NCBI RefSeq assembly: GCF_000963965.1
Contig: NZ_BAMX01000015.1
Location: 1 to 40,621 of the forward strand
Length of the DNA: 40,621 nt
From: Acetobacter orientalis
GTDB lineage: Bacteria; Pseudomonadota; Alphaproteobacteria; Acetobacterales; Acetobacteraceae
Reading direction: 5' to 3'
Shown: in pieces, positions 7,952-16,368 of the stretch
Position numbering within the stretch: position 1 is the first letter of the stretch
Layout: every line of letters starts with the position of its first letter
Program-made: the position numbers and the translations under genes
Notes under the pieces: generated by a model
Database searches by the model: none
Seen by the model: the letters and a program-made list of their open reading frames with translations, nothing else
Told to the model about the DNA's origin: nothing

Positions 7952-7985
7952 AAAAAAAACACGGGGCGTTGCCACCCCGTGTTTT
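7952..7985 (-). terminator. Strong rho-independent terminator of the TonB-receptor gene
   Basis: A perfect 11-bp stem (7956-7966 with 7975-7985, eight-base loop) is followed on the minus strand by a run of T, seen as eight A at 7952-7959 on the + strand. It lies about 30 bases past the stop of the receptor gene at 8015. The outer A-T pairs also give a shorter T run on the + strand. Confidence 0.9.
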
Positions 7986-8014
7986 GTTTATGTCGCCTAT
8001 GGCGTGTTGGCGTA

Positions 8015-10651
8015 TTAGAAGTCTACGTTCAGGCGGCCATAGTAGTAACCCCCGGTTATAGGCACCTGTAGGGAGTATTGGTCGTAAATTTTAGCACCGC
8101 GAGAGTTGTTAATCTGGTTAATGCGGCGTGGGCGAATGTTAAAGATGTTGTTGGCGCCAATAGCAAGGTGCCAGTGTTGGTTAAAGCGGTAGCCAAATTC
8201 AAGGTCTGTCAGCCAACGCGGGGTATTTTTAAACTGTGCAAAGCAAGAGTTAGAGTAGGCAAGCGCACCACCGCTTGGGCAGGTTAGGGTTTTGTCTGTC
8301 CAGTCAGCATAGCTCAGCATGGAGGTGGTTTCGCCGTAACGGGTCTGGCGAATGTTCACGTCCCAGTTTTTCCAGGTATAAAACGCGTTCAGAATAATTT
8401 TGCTGCGTGGGTAAGCGGTTGTAATGTAGGCAACGTTTTGTGCGTTAAGCAGTGGTTGGCCATCTGTGCCCAATGCGTTGTGGTGCAGGCGGGTACGGTT
8501 AAGGTCTAGGGCCATGCTAAGGGCAAGGTTACCCGCATTACCCATATGGAAGGTATAGTCGGCCTTAATATCTAGCCCCTGTGTGCGGGTGCTGGCACCG
8601 TTGGTCATGTAGTAGGCAGAAACATCGTTTAAGTTAATGCTGTTGGTTGGCAGCGCGTAGCCCATAGCGGTAATGGCGTCATAGGCTTGCTGGCCTTTAA
8701 CTGTGCCACCACCCACAATGCGGTTACGCAGGTTAATCTGGTAGACATCAACCTCAACATGCAAACCCTTGACAGGCTCAACAACAATGCCGCCGCTTTC
8801 GCTCACAGACTGTTCAGGCTTAAGCGCGCTTGCGCCCAGCAGTTTTGCCGCAGCAGAGTTAACCGGCAACAGGCCAGAGGCCGAGTTGGGGTCAACGTTC
8901 ATGGCGCTATAGTGCTGCTCTGCCAGTGTGGGCGCTCTAAAGCCTGTGCTAATGGTGGCACGTACCGCAATACGGGGGCTTATGTCGTAGCGTGTTGAAA
9001 TTTTACCGTTCTGGGTGTTGCCCACATCGGTATAATGTTCAAAACGTCCGGCAAAGTCCAAGTCCCAGTGTTTAACGGGGTGAAAGTCACCATCAACATA
9101 AGCGGCCCAGATATCACGGCTCCAGTTGCCAGCACTGTTGGGGCCAAGACCCGCATAGCCCTGCGTGCCACCCAACTGGTAAGAGGCAGGCGTGCCTTCA
9201 ATAATCTGGTAGGTTTCCAGGCGGTGCTCACCACCAAAAGCCAGTGTCATGGGTACAACATGGCCAATGTTGAAATTACGCCTAAAATCGAGGTTGTTTG
9301 TCCATTGTGCCATACGGTACGTTTCTGCACGGGTAGAGGTAGGCGACCAGCCACACCCATCGGCAGAATAGTAAGCAGAGCTTGAATCGGTTGAGCAGGT
9401 GCTGGCCAGCATACCGGTGTTGGCGGTGTTTTTGTTGCCAATTTTGGCGCCATCTGCCCCATAAGTGGTGCTCAGGTCCCAATCAAACCCAAAAAAGTTG
9501 CTGCCTTTTAGCCCAAGAGTTGCCGCATAGTCGTTTTCCTCAATGGTTTCAAGCGGAGAGAAACCGCCGGGGTACATTGTGGGCGCAATGTTGGGCGTAC
9601 GGTAGTTCTGGTAGGTTTCACCATGGCGGTGCATGTAGGTAATAAGACCATAGAAGTCTATGTTCTCAGATACTTTCTTGCCAAAATCAATAGCCAGACT
9701 CTCACGGGTTTCCTCCCCAGTGCTCAGGATCTTGTTGGAATCCTTCGGTACGTTCTGTGCATTGCTGACAACACCGTTATAATAGCCGGTGGTGGTGGCA
9801 TTGGTGGGCCAGTAGCCCAGCAGGCGGTGGTCTTGTGCGCCTACAACCATGTGGTCTGTGTGGTACATCTGGCCACTAATGTGCATGTAGCCATCGTTAC
9901 CCAGTTTCAGCCCGCCATCAGCGTTAAGCTGGTACTGCCAGCCATCGCCGTTATAGGCGTTAGCCCCTGTCTGGGCAGAGGCATGAAAGCCGTGGTCTTG
10001 TTTTTTGGTAATAATATTAACCACACCTGCAATGGCGTCAGAGCCATACATGGCGGCGGCACCATCTTCCAAAACCTCAATATGGTCAATGGCATTTGCA
10101 GGAATGGTGTTAAGGTCTGCGCCGGTAGAGCCAAACTGCGGGCCAGCATCGGCCACAATGTTGGCTGTGGTGTGGCGGCGTTTGCCGTCAATCAGCACCA
10201 GCACTTCGTTCGGGCCAAGGCCACGCATCTGGATAGAAGAGGTAAGGGCAGCAGAGTCACCCGCCATAGCCACAACGTTAACAGAGGCATAGGTGCGGGT
10301 TAGCGCATCGGCAAGGTTCACCATACCAGAGCGGCGCAGCGTTGCAGCAGAAACCACCGTAACAGGTGATGAGCTTTGCCGTGCCTTACGGTTGGTAGAG
10401 TGGGTGCCGGTGGTCACGTTAATGGTTTCGGCATCTCCCGCCATAACAGGGCCGCTGGCTTTTTTGCGGCGTGCTACAGGTGTGGCTTTTGCCGCCGCCG
10501 GTGTGGCGTGCGTGCTTGTGGCGGGGGTGTGGTGTGTGCGGCTGTGGGCGTGTGCCGGCGCTGTGCTTACTGTTGCGGCAGATGCACTCATATAAGGCAC
10601 AACGGTACACAGTGTCGTGGCAAGTAGGGAAAAACGCCTCTTCAGTCTCAT
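8015..10651 (-). CDS. TonB-dependent outer-membrane receptor
   Basis: 878 residues. The signal peptide ends near Ala-Ser-Ala-Ala (about residue 26). A His/Thr/Ala-rich linker covers about 27-75. A plug domain follows at about 90-215 (VLVLIDGKRR, then the IEVLEDGAAAMYGSDAIAGV segment typical of receptors). The rest is a large beta-barrel ending in an aromatic C-terminal strand with terminal Phe, as needed for barrel insertion. Such proteins import iron chelates, cobalamin or carbohydrates with TonB-ExbBD energy; this sequence does not reveal the ligand. It is transcribed alone, with its own terminator downstream and a candidate palindromic operator about 120 bases upstream. No transporter genes are next to it. 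Confidence 0.92.
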   Translation of the reverse strand: MRLKRRFSLLATTLCTVVPYMSASAATVSTAPAHAHSRTHHTPATSTHATPAAAKATPVARRKKASGPVMAGDAETINVTTGTHSTNRKARQSSSPVTVVSAATLRRSGMVNLADALTRTYASVNVVAMAGDSAALTSSIQMRGLGPNEVLVLIDGKRRHTTANIVADAGPQFGSTGADLNTIPANAIDHIEVLEDGAAAMYGSDAIAGVVNIITKKQDHGFHASAQTGANAYNGDGWQYQLNADGGLKLGNDGYMHISGQMYHTDHMVVGAQDHRLLGYWPTNATTTGYYNGVVSNAQNVPKDSNKILSTGEETRESLAIDFGKKVSENIDFYGLITYMHRHGETYQNYRTPNIAPTMYPGGFSPLETIEENDYAATLGLKGSNFFGFDWDLSTTYGADGAKIGNKNTANTGMLASTCSTDSSSAYYSADGCGWSPTSTRAETYRMAQWTNNLDFRRNFNIGHVVPMTLAFGGEHRLETYQIIEGTPASYQLGGTQGYAGLGPNSAGNWSRDIWAAYVDGDFHPVKHWDLDFAGRFEHYTDVGNTQNGKISTRYDISPRIAVRATISTGFRAPTLAEQHYSAMNVDPNSASGLLPVNSAAAKLLGASALKPEQSVSESGGIVVEPVKGLHVEVDVYQINLRNRIVGGGTVKGQQAYDAITAMGYALPTNSINLNDVSAYYMTNGASTRTQGLDIKADYTFHMGNAGNLALSMALDLNRTRLHHNALGTDGQPLLNAQNVAYITTAYPRSKIILNAFYTWKNWDVNIRQTRYGETTSMLSYADWTDKTLTCPSGGALAYSNSCFAQFKNTPRWLTDLEFGYRFNQHWHLAIGANNIFNIRPRRINQINNSRGAKIYDQYSLQVPITGGYYYGRLNVDF

Positions 10652-10971
10652 AGTTTACCTATTGCCTCCATTATGACTCTGGCCGTGTGCCTGAGCGTTA
10701 AGGGTAGTGTGCCTTATTTCTCTCCCAAAACAATTATCAAAACGATACAGAAACAAATAAGCGCTACTTCTGTTGCATAGCTGCAACAAAATGTGCCCTC
10801 AGCCCCCATATTTTTGCACATCATGCGCCATTGCCCCTACGCAAGACATAAAAGACCCCCAAGCTAATACCCCATAGGGGTGTGGGCGGCGTGCGGCCCA
10901 TTGCGTTGGGCCTACCCCCACAGGGTAACGGCGCAGTTGGGGTAGCGGGCTATGTTAAAAATTGTCTGGCC
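10652..10971. other. Intergenic region upstream of the TonB-receptor gene
   Basis: Apart from the palindrome at 10771-10788, the stretch holds an AT-rich segment (about 10720-10770) likely to contain the receptor promoter. A small ACCCC-ATA-GGGGT inverted repeat near 10868-10880 may help end transcription of the small gene at 10972. No coding sequence is supported. Confidence 0.4.
10771..10788. promoter_or_regulatory. Perfect inverted repeat upstream of the TonB-receptor gene, candidate operator
   Basis: TGTTGCATAGCTGCAACA has seven-base perfect arms around a four-base centre, centred about 128 bases upstream of the receptor start. Length and symmetry fit a dimeric repressor or activator site. 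I do not recognise the regulator, and the sequence does not match a Fur box. Confidence 0.45.
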
Positions 10972-11271
10972 TTAAATGGCCTCTTGCTGGCGGGCGGGTA
11001 TGTCGTCTTGTTCAATTTCTTCCGCTAAGGCCAAAAGGGTGGGGGCGCACTCTAGTACGGCAAAAGGGCGGGCTTGGCAGTCTAGCCTTGCTATGTAAGG
11101 GCTTATGGCCACAGCCGTTGCGCGTAAGCTGCGGGCAATATGGGCCATGTCGTGGCAGTCGGCCTCGGCTTGTTGTTGTGCGTAGGCCAGTGTGCCCGGT
11201 AAGGGGCCGGGCAAAGGGGTTATTATACGGCGCGGGCTGGCGGGCTGTGCAGGCAAAACAGGGTGGGGCAA
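10972..11271 (-). CDS. Small unknown protein, TTG start
   Basis: 99 residues starting at a TTG at 11271, which has a strong AAGGAAGG ribosome-binding site seven bases upstream; that site is the main reason to accept this frame. The protein has a Pro-rich N-terminus, then an Ala/Leu-rich, probably helical part with two Cys (near residues 39 and 65) and an acidic end. No signal peptide or known domain. Other long frames here on both strands lack such a start. Function unknown. Confidence 0.5.
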   Translation of the reverse strand: MPHPVLPAQPASPRRIITPLPGPLPGTLAYAQQQAEADCHDMAHIARSLRATAVAISPYIARLDCQARPFAVLECAPTLLALAEEIEQDDIPARQQEAI

Positions 11272-11427
11272 ACGCAGTGCCTTCCTTTAAAATGTAAACC
11301 GGGTGGCACGTTATAAAACCGACCACCCGCCCGCGCAGCGTGCCCTATGGTGGCCTGCACCCGGTTAAGCTGTTAAAACCACCTTACCCATAGGCACATT
11401 TAGCACGATAAAACGGAGGGCAGGGGT

Positions 11428-12081
11428 ATGACATGGCACGTCTGGTGGCTGTTTAGCGGTATTGTATTGGTGCTGTGCGCCATGCCCGGCCCCAATATGT
11501 TGCTGGTGCTCAACCGTAGCGCACAAGAAGGCTTTAAACGCTCTGTGGCCGCCATGTTGGGTTGTGCCAGCTCTTTGCTGTTGGTGCTGTGCCTTTCAGC
11601 GTGTGGGCTAGGCGCTGCCTTGGTTGCGGCACCGCGTGTGTTTGGCGTGTTGCGCGTTGTGGGGGCGTTTTACCTTATCTATCTCGGCCTTAAGGCGTGG
11701 TGGGGGTCTTTCGAGCGGCAGCAACAAGGGGGCGCAATACCGCAAGACACACCCCAGCCCGCAGCCGGTAAACCTGCACTGTCTGTCTGGGCTTTATGGC
11801 GCAATGGTTTTTTGGTGGGGTTAAGTAACCCTAAATTTTTATTGTTTGCGACAGCGTTTTTTCCGCAATTTATTACCCCCGGCCAACCCCGCGTGCCGCA
11901 ATTTGTTATTCTTATAACCACTTTTTTGGCGTTAGAGCTGCTGTGCTACCTTGCCTATGCCGCCGGGGGTGTTAGCCTTGCCCGCCTGTTGGTTAAGCCC
12001 GCACTGCGTAAAGCGTTTGAGCGTATAAGCGGCACAATTTTTTTAGGCTTTGGCGCAGGCTTGTTAAAAGCCCGTTTTTAA
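11428..12081 (+). CDS. LysE/RhtB-family amino-acid exporter
   Basis: 217 residues with about six hydrophobic segments. The N-terminal family signature Ala-Met-Pro-Gly-Pro-Asn is near residue 18, followed by a polar Gly-Phe-Lys-Arg-Ser loop and hydrophobic helices. Near residue 130 is the Gly-Leu-Ser-Asn-Pro-Lys motif typical of the family. Members export amino acids or derivatives such as homoserine, threonine or lysine across the inner membrane; the substrate cannot be read from sequence. GGAGG lies about nine bases before the ATG. The gene ends 16 bases from the convergent phage repressor gene, so it marks the host side of the left phage boundary. Confidence 0.9.
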   Translation: MTWHVWWLFSGIVLVLCAMPGPNMLLVLNRSAQEGFKRSVAAMLGCASSLLLVLCLSACGLGAALVAAPRVFGVLRVVGAFYLIYLGLKAWWGSFERQQQGGAIPQDTPQPAAGKPALSVWALWRNGFLVGLSNPKFLLFATAFFPQFITPGQPRVPQFVILITTFLALELLCYLAYAAGGVSLARLLVKPALRKAFERISGTIFLGFGAGLLKARF

Positions 12082-12088
12082 ACAAGGC

Positions 12089-12123
12089 TGGTGTGGTTTA
12101 CAGTTTACGCGCAAACCACACCA
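12089..12123. other. 11-bp perfect inverted repeat at the LysE / phage-repressor junction
   Basis: TGGTGTGGTTT (12089-12099) pairs perfectly with AAACCACACCA (12113-12123) across a 13-base loop. It starts just after the exporter stop and runs into the 3' end of the convergent repressor gene. There is no T run. It may be a shared terminator stem, or lie near a phage attachment boundary; both are inference. Confidence 0.4.
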
Positions 12124-12850
12124 CACGGCCAATAATCTGCACTTGCTCGGCTGGCACACAGTAAGGCGAAAACCGCGTATTTTCAGACTTAATACGCACC
12201 ATAGGCTCGCTTGCATCGTGCGCGCGCTCAACCCATTTGCACACCACGCCATCTCCATCAAACAGCACAAAAATGCCCGGCTCTATAATAGAGGTGCGGC
12301 GTGTATCAACCAGCACCATGTCGCCATTTTGGAGCATGGGCTCCATAGACTGGCCCTCTACTTCTATCACGCGCAGGTCGCACGGGCTGGCGCGTAGGGC
12401 GCCGCGTACAAATTCTTCTTCAAAAAACTTGGGTTGGCCTAAAAGCTGGTCTTCAACATACCCGCCCCCACCCATACCCGCTTTAAGCGAAATAAAAGGC
12501 ACAGCCACATAACCCGGCGGGTTAAGGTGTTGGGTAATTTCGGGCTGGTCTGCTGTGGGGGCGTAAGGGGGGGTGTGCTCACTCTCATTGCGCGCCGTCT
12601 CGTGCCGCGCACCCCGGCTACGTGCCCCTGCTCCTGTGGTGTTAAGCGGAAACAACAGGTCTCGCGCCGTGCAGCCCAGTATGGCGGCAATACGCTCCAG
12701 CTTTTCGCCGCCGGGGTTGCGCGACTTTCCTTTTAAAATATCGCGCACGTACGTGTCTCCCACGCCAGCGCTCCGGGCCAACGCTTTTTGCGTCAGGCCC
12801 AACAGGGTCATGCGGCGTTCGAGTTCTTCAGCAACAGCAGAGCGTATCAT
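12098..12850 (-). CDS. Phage repressor: XRE-type HTH with S24 (LexA/C1-like) peptidase domain
   Basis: 250 residues from the ATG at 12850. Residues about 5-65 form an XRE helix-turn-helix (Leu-Thr-Gln-Lys-Ala-Leu-Ala...Gly-Asp-Thr-Tyr-Val-Arg-Asp). A polar linker follows, then a C-terminal S24 domain with the nucleophile Ser in GQSMEPML, the GDMVLVD strand and a likely general-base Lys in VVCKWVE. Such proteins keep the lytic genes off and cleave themselves when RecA is activated. A TTG at 12880 could extend the N-terminus by ten residues but has no clear ribosome-binding site. The gene diverges from the phage early genes, with an 18-bp palindrome between that touches its own promoter, so it probably regulates itself. 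Confidence 0.9.
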   Translation of the reverse strand: MIRSAVAEELERRMTLLGLTQKALARSAGVGDTYVRDILKGKSRNPGGEKLERIAAILGCTARDLLFPLNTTGAGARSRGARHETARNESEHTPPYAPTADQPEITQHLNPPGYVAVPFISLKAGMGGGGYVEDQLLGQPKFFEEEFVRGALRASPCDLRVIEVEGQSMEPMLQNGDMVLVDTRRTSIIEPGIFVLFDGDGVVCKWVERAHDASEPMVRIKSENTRFSPYCVPAEQVQIIGRVVWFARKL

Positions 12851-12892
12851 GAAAGGACATATTCCACGGTAACAAACCAAGAGTGAAAAAGG

Positions 12893-12921
12893 GATATATC
12901 ACATATTTTCCGCTTGACCAA
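12893..12921 (-). promoter_or_regulatory. Predicted promoter of the phage repressor gene
   Basis: On the minus strand, TTGGTC (12916-12921) and TATATC (12893-12898) are separated by 17 bases and lie about 45 bases before the repressor start. The -35 box abuts the 18-bp operator. An imperfect third operator-like site, AGGGA-TATA-TCACA at 12890-12903, overlaps the -10 box. Confidence 0.5.
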
Positions 12922-12938
12922 ATGTGACTAGTCACATT
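12921..12938. promoter_or_regulatory. Perfect 18-bp palindrome, main repressor operator candidate
   Basis: AATGTGACTAGTCACATT reads the same on both strands. It lies between the divergent repressor and early phage genes, next to the repressor -35 box and just after a TTGACC (12914-12919) that could be a rightward -35. Core: TGTGA-N4-TCACA. Confidence 0.7.
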
Positions 12939-13205
12939 AGCCTTCCCCTTAAGCCCGGTTGGTGTTTTCCGGCTTGGGGCTTTTTGTGTTTTAGCAGAAA
13001 AGTTTACCATGTCACGCTCTTATACAGCGCCTTTATTCCAGCCATTAGACCCCAAAAATTGGTCTTTAACACAGCATTTTTCACACTATACCCCAAGCAT
13101 GGCGGCACAGTTTGCCCCATGCTGCCCACCTCATGCCCCCATTGCGGCCAGCCCTCACTCTGGTAGCGATACACGCCCTCAATCCGGTTTTTCTGTCTCT
13201 ATGGA

Positions 13206-13221
13206 GTGTGATATGTCACAC
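13206..13221. promoter_or_regulatory. Second operator-like site with the same half-sites
   Basis: GTGTGATATGTCACAC carries the same TGTGA-N4-TCACA core as the palindrome at 12921-12938. It overlaps the ribosome-binding site and probable start codon (13213) of the first rightward phage gene, where a bound repressor could block transcription. Confidence 0.5.
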
Positions 13222-14073
13222 CTCATTTCACACCATCTTGCGCCCCAAGGCCGTGGCGCAGCACGGCCACAGCCGCTTGCCGCCTGTGCCTCTGGCGGCT
13301 TTACCCCCCTTAAGGGGCAGCAGCCACAGCGCGTGCACTCAACGGTGCCTGTGGCCAGTGCGGTGCGTGCCCCAACGGCTTCGCACCACTCTGCACCTTC
13401 TTCGCCCGCACCCTCTGTGCCAGTTGTTGTGCTACCCACTGCGCACCCCGTCATACCGGCCAGCCAACAGGGGCGCACGCAGGGCGGTGCACACGGTAAA
13501 ACACCGCGCACACCAACACAGGAAAAACAGAGCAATTCTAAAAAGCATGAACATAATTCTACAGGTGTTGCTCATGCCGCCTATAAACCTGCTGCCCTAA
13601 ACGCCCCTCACACACAGCTCACGCCGCACAAGCCGAGCCACATTACGAGCACCCCCAAGGCGGCTCAGGCAAGCCCGCCACACACGGCCCTCCCCAAGGT
13701 GGCTCAGGTAAACCGGCCATACACGGCCACGGCTCTTACCGGAGCGCCACAGGTTACAGACCCCGCCTGCCACGCCGCGGCACGGGCGCGTACGTCTGTT
13801 GCCCAGCTAGAGCACATGGTGGCCCTGCGGCGCTCTGGTTTGTCGTTGCGCCAAATTGGGCGGCAGGTAGGCCGCTGTATGGAAGGTGTGCGCCAAGCCC
13901 TTATGCGCTACGAACAAGCCCGAGAAGACACCCCACCCCAAAAAACCACACACCAGCACGATGAAAACTGGTTAGACGACCCCCTGCGCGAGCCAGAACC
14001 ACTCCCCCCCGGCCACCCCGTAGCCATGCGTGGCCTGTGGCGTGGGCTAGAGCATTGGCGGGGGTTGGTATGA
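13213..14073 (+). CDS. Phage early protein with C-terminal helix-turn-helix
   Basis: 286 residues from the ATG at 13213, which has GGAG six bases upstream. The frame is open further left, with another ATG at 13009 that would give 354 residues but has a weak ribosome-binding site. Residues about 195-235 form a helix-turn-helix (Leu-Arg-Arg-Ser-Gly-Leu-Ser-Leu-Arg-Gln-Ile-Gly-Arg-Gln-Val-Gly) as in resolvase or Trp-repressor-like DNA-binding domains. The preceding 150 residues are rich in Pro, Ala, Thr and His and look disordered. They include an imperfect 39-base tandem repeat near 13652-13730. It is the first gene to the right of the operator and ends in an ATGA overlap with the replication-type gene, so a regulatory or replication-origin role is likely but unproven. 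Confidence 0.65.
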   Translation: MSHLISHHLAPQGRGAARPQPLAACASGGFTPLKGQQPQRVHSTVPVASAVRAPTASHHSAPSSPAPSVPVVVLPTAHPVIPASQQGRTQGGAHGKTPRTPTQEKQSNSKKHEHNSTGVAHAAYKPAALNAPHTQLTPHKPSHITSTPKAAQASPPHTALPKVAQVNRPYTATALTGAPQVTDPACHAAARARTSVAQLEHMVALRRSGLSLRQIGRQVGRCMEGVRQALMRYEQAREDTPPQKTTHQHDENWLDDPLREPEPLPPGHPVAMRGLWRGLEHWRGLV

Positions 14074-15092
14074 GCAAGCGCCGGTGGTCAAAATTCTGGT
14101 GGCAAGACCATGAAAGAGATGCCGCCCTGCGCCTGTGCTCGCTTGCGGCCCAAGGCTTGTGGGTGCGTTTGTTATGCCTCATGCACGAGGCTGAGCCTTA
14201 CGGCTATTTGTGCCTTAATGGCCACCCCGCACAGCCCCGGCAGCTTGCGCTTATGGTTGGCGTGCCAGAGCGCCAGCTTACGCGGCTTATGGCAGAGCTT
14301 GGTAAGGCCAGTGTGTTTAGCACCACGCCCGAGGGCTGCATTTTTAGCCGCCGCCTTGTGCGCGACCGGCTGGTGTCAGACCAAGGGGCGGCATGGGGCC
14401 GCACCGGGGGCAACCCGCGCCTGCAAACCCAGCCAGACCCCACCCCCACGCCGCCACCCCATACCGGCCCAGCAGGCTTAACCCCACCCCATAAACACCA
14501 AGAAGCAGAGGCAGAGACAGAAGCAGAAATAACGCTCACTCTGTTCACGCCAACCCAAGATGCGCGCACGCAACTTTTCAAACAGGGTTTGGTGTTTTTG
14601 CAAACTGTTACCGGCAGGCCAGAGCGCTCAAGCCGTGCTTTGCTGGGTAAGTGGCTCAAAATGCTGCACGATGATGCCCAAACCCTCAACACCGTGCTGG
14701 CTGAATGTGCCACCTTTCGCCCCGCCGAGCCTGTATCGTGGCTAGAAGCCACCGTGCGCAAACGCGTGGCAGAGCAGCAAGAGGCCAGTACAGCCCCCAT
14801 ACCCGGTGCGGCAACAGGGGCTTTTGTGCTCAATGGTGCAGGCATGCCCACGGGTTTGCCCGAAAGCACGGCCCCAAACACCCCCACAGGTGCGCCTGCT
14901 GCCAACGCCACAGGGCTTTTGGCAGGCACAGCAGGTGGCACAACCGCAGGCACACCCAACAGTTTTGCCCCACACGCCGGTGCGGGGCACAGCACGGGCC
15001 ACAGTGCGCACCAAACCGGGGGTACACGTAGTGCGGCCCAAAGTGCGTTTGCAGCCGCATGGCACAACGTACCAGACCTTGAAGGCATTTAA
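14070..15092 (+). CDS. Phage replication-type protein (replisome organiser-like)
   Basis: 340 residues from the ATG at 14070, which overlaps the previous stop. The N-terminal 110 residues resemble the winged-helix start of phage replication proteins: Lys-Phe-Trp-Trp-Gln-Asp, Gly-Leu-Trp-Val-Arg-Leu-Leu, a Gly-Tyr-Leu segment, then Leu-Met-Ala-Glu-Leu and Ser-Arg-Arg-Leu-Val-Arg-Asp. A Pro-rich linker follows. A helical segment near residues 165-235 includes Arg-Ala-Leu-Leu-Gly-Lys-Trp-Leu. The last 90 residues are Ala/Gly/Thr-rich and probably disordered. No helicase or primase motif is visible, so the role rests on N-terminal similarity and position after the regulator. Confidence 0.7.
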   Translation: MSKRRWSKFWWQDHERDAALRLCSLAAQGLWVRLLCLMHEAEPYGYLCLNGHPAQPRQLALMVGVPERQLTRLMAELGKASVFSTTPEGCIFSRRLVRDRLVSDQGAAWGRTGGNPRLQTQPDPTPTPPPHTGPAGLTPPHKHQEAEAETEAEITLTLFTPTQDARTQLFKQGLVFLQTVTGRPERSSRALLGKWLKMLHDDAQTLNTVLAECATFRPAEPVSWLEATVRKRVAEQQEASTAPIPGAATGAFVLNGAGMPTGLPESTAPNTPTGAPAANATGLLAGTAGGTTAGTPNSFAPHAGAGHSTGHSAHQTGGTRSAAQSAFAAAWHNVPDLEGI

Positions 15093-15094
15093 CC

Positions 15095-15757
15095 ATGCAC
15101 CCAACACACCCTAACCCCGCCAAGCAGGCTGCCTTTATGGCCCCACCGGCAGCATCTGTTGGCAACACGGTGCACGCAAACTTGGCGCAACCTGCTCTTG
15201 CCCCGTCTGTGCAGGCACATGGCGGTGGCAAAGTAGTGCCGGGCCGTGCAGCAGCAGGGCAGGGGGGTGCCCCCGCACAGCCCCCACAAGGCGTTGCCCC
15301 CTACCAGCCCCCAAGCCCGGCTTTACGCGCGGTGTTTGCGGCCCGTGCCGCACAGGTGCCGCTTACCCGGCAAGACCTACCACCGGCTTTACTAGAAAGC
15401 GTGCCGCATTGTTGGGCAGCGGCACAGGCGGCCAGCCAACCGGTTACAGAGTTGCACGTAGCGGCATGGCTTAAAAAACTGGGGCCACTGGTTACCAACC
15501 CACCGGGGCCAGCCACCGCCGCAGCCCAATGCCGCGCTATTTATGAGGTCTGTGCCGATATTCCATGCGGTGCATGGGGCCACGCCGCACGGTTGGCATG
15601 GGTGCGCCAGCCGCCGCGGCAGGGCTACCCGGTAGGGGCGCGCTGGCCCAGCCCGAACGAACTCCGTACCCACTTACAGCCTTTTGCCAACGCCATTGCG
15701 CAAGATGTTGCAGGCTGCAAAGCCCTTATGGCCCTGCACCCGTTACAGGAGCACTAA
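15095..15757 (+). CDS. Phage early-region protein, unknown
   Basis: 220 residues, starting two bases after the previous stop. The first 75 residues are Ala/Pro/Gln-rich and look disordered. The rest is more ordered, with helical segments (Leu-His-Val-Ala-Ala-Trp-Leu-Lys-Lys-Leu near residue 125) and a Trp-Pro-Ser-Pro-Asn-Glu-Leu-Arg segment near residue 190. Its place between a replication-type protein and a possible late regulator suggests a DNA-metabolism accessory role. I do not recognise the family. Confidence 0.65.
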   Translation: MHPTHPNPAKQAAFMAPPAASVGNTVHANLAQPALAPSVQAHGGGKVVPGRAAAGQGGAPAQPPQGVAPYQPPSPALRAVFAARAAQVPLTRQDLPPALLESVPHCWAAAQAASQPVTELHVAAWLKKLGPLVTNPPGPATAAAQCRAIYEVCADIPCGAWGHAARLAWVRQPPRQGYPVGARWPSPNELRTHLQPFANAIAQDVAGCKALMALHPLQEH

Positions 15758-15763
15758 AATACT

Positions 15764-16345
15764 ATGGCTCTACAAGCACTTTCCCGCACCTCTGCTAAAA
15801 AACGCGTAACGCCTGCACTAGCTGCGCTGGCGCCTGCCACACCCACGCCAGAGCGTCTGGCCCGCTCGCAGTTTGTGGGCACACACCCCATGCGGGTTTT
15901 ACGCACCGTGCAGGCGCTTTTACATGCCGGAGATATCAGCCAATCTGCCGCCGATGCAGCCGAGCGGTGGTATCAGGATTATATTTTTGGCTATTGTGAC
16001 TACAAAGAAATACCGCCAGACCACCGCCCCAGCACGCTCACCCGGCACGATAGCGTGTCGTGGCAGTTGGTGCGCGGCAAAGCTATGGCCCGTATTAGCG
16101 CAGTGCAAGCGGCCTTGGGCCTGTGTGCCCACCAGCGTTTGCGTATGATGTTGGTAGATGAACTGTCTTTTCGGGCTATGGGGGCTGCGTTGTTTCCAGC
16201 CCTTGCGGCCAGCTCGGCCCAGCGCAAAATTGCCGCCCAATGCGCCTTAGTGCTTGAACAGCTTGAAGCCTTAGAAGACGCCGCCCGTAAAGCCGCCCGC
16301 GCCAAACGCAAAGAGCGTGTGCCGCCTAGCAGCACACGCCCTTAA
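15764..16345 (+). CDS. Phage protein, possible late-gene regulator (DUF6456-like layout)
   Basis: 193 residues with AGGAG upstream of the ATG. After a short Ala/Pro-rich start, residues about 45-175 are helical: Ala-Glu-Arg-Trp-Tyr-Gln-Asp-Tyr near residue 68, a Ser-Trp-Gln-Leu-Val-Arg-Gly-Lys segment near 100, and a helical Leu-Glu-Gln-Leu-Glu-Ala-Leu end before a basic tail. The pattern recalls DUF6456-type proteins found at the end of early regions in alphaproteobacterial prophages, where antiterminators or late regulators sit, but the match is by eye only. It is the last early gene before the bacterial genes that interrupt the phage. Confidence 0.65.
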   Translation: MALQALSRTSAKKRVTPALAALAPATPTPERLARSQFVGTHPMRVLRTVQALLHAGDISQSAADAAERWYQDYIFGYCDYKEIPPDHRPSTLTRHDSVSWQLVRGKAMARISAVQAALGLCAHQRLRMMLVDELSFRAMGAALFPALAASSAQRKIAAQCALVLEQLEALEDAARKAARAKRKERVPPSSTRP

Positions 16346-16368
16346 ACCTCGCTCTAAAAGGTCTTTCT

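Noticed and set aside
10735..10770. Fur box upstream of the first TonB receptor
   Set aside because: The AT-rich stretch contains only a partial match without symmetry.
12851..12880. Upstream TTG start extending the repressor
   Set aside because: The added ten residues do not belong to the usual XRE start, and the TTG lacks a clear ribosome-binding site. The ATG at 12850 was preferred.
13179..13535. Minus-strand open frame opposite the HTH protein gene
   Set aside because: It mirrors the Pro/Ala/Thr-rich low-complexity part of the + strand gene and has no supporting motif.
14204..15088. Long minus-strand frame of 294 codons opposite the replication-type gene
   Set aside because: It is Cys-, Ser- and Val-rich shadow sequence of a GC-rich gene, with no ribosome-binding site or domain, while the + strand gene has a phage replication-protein pattern and ATGA coupling.
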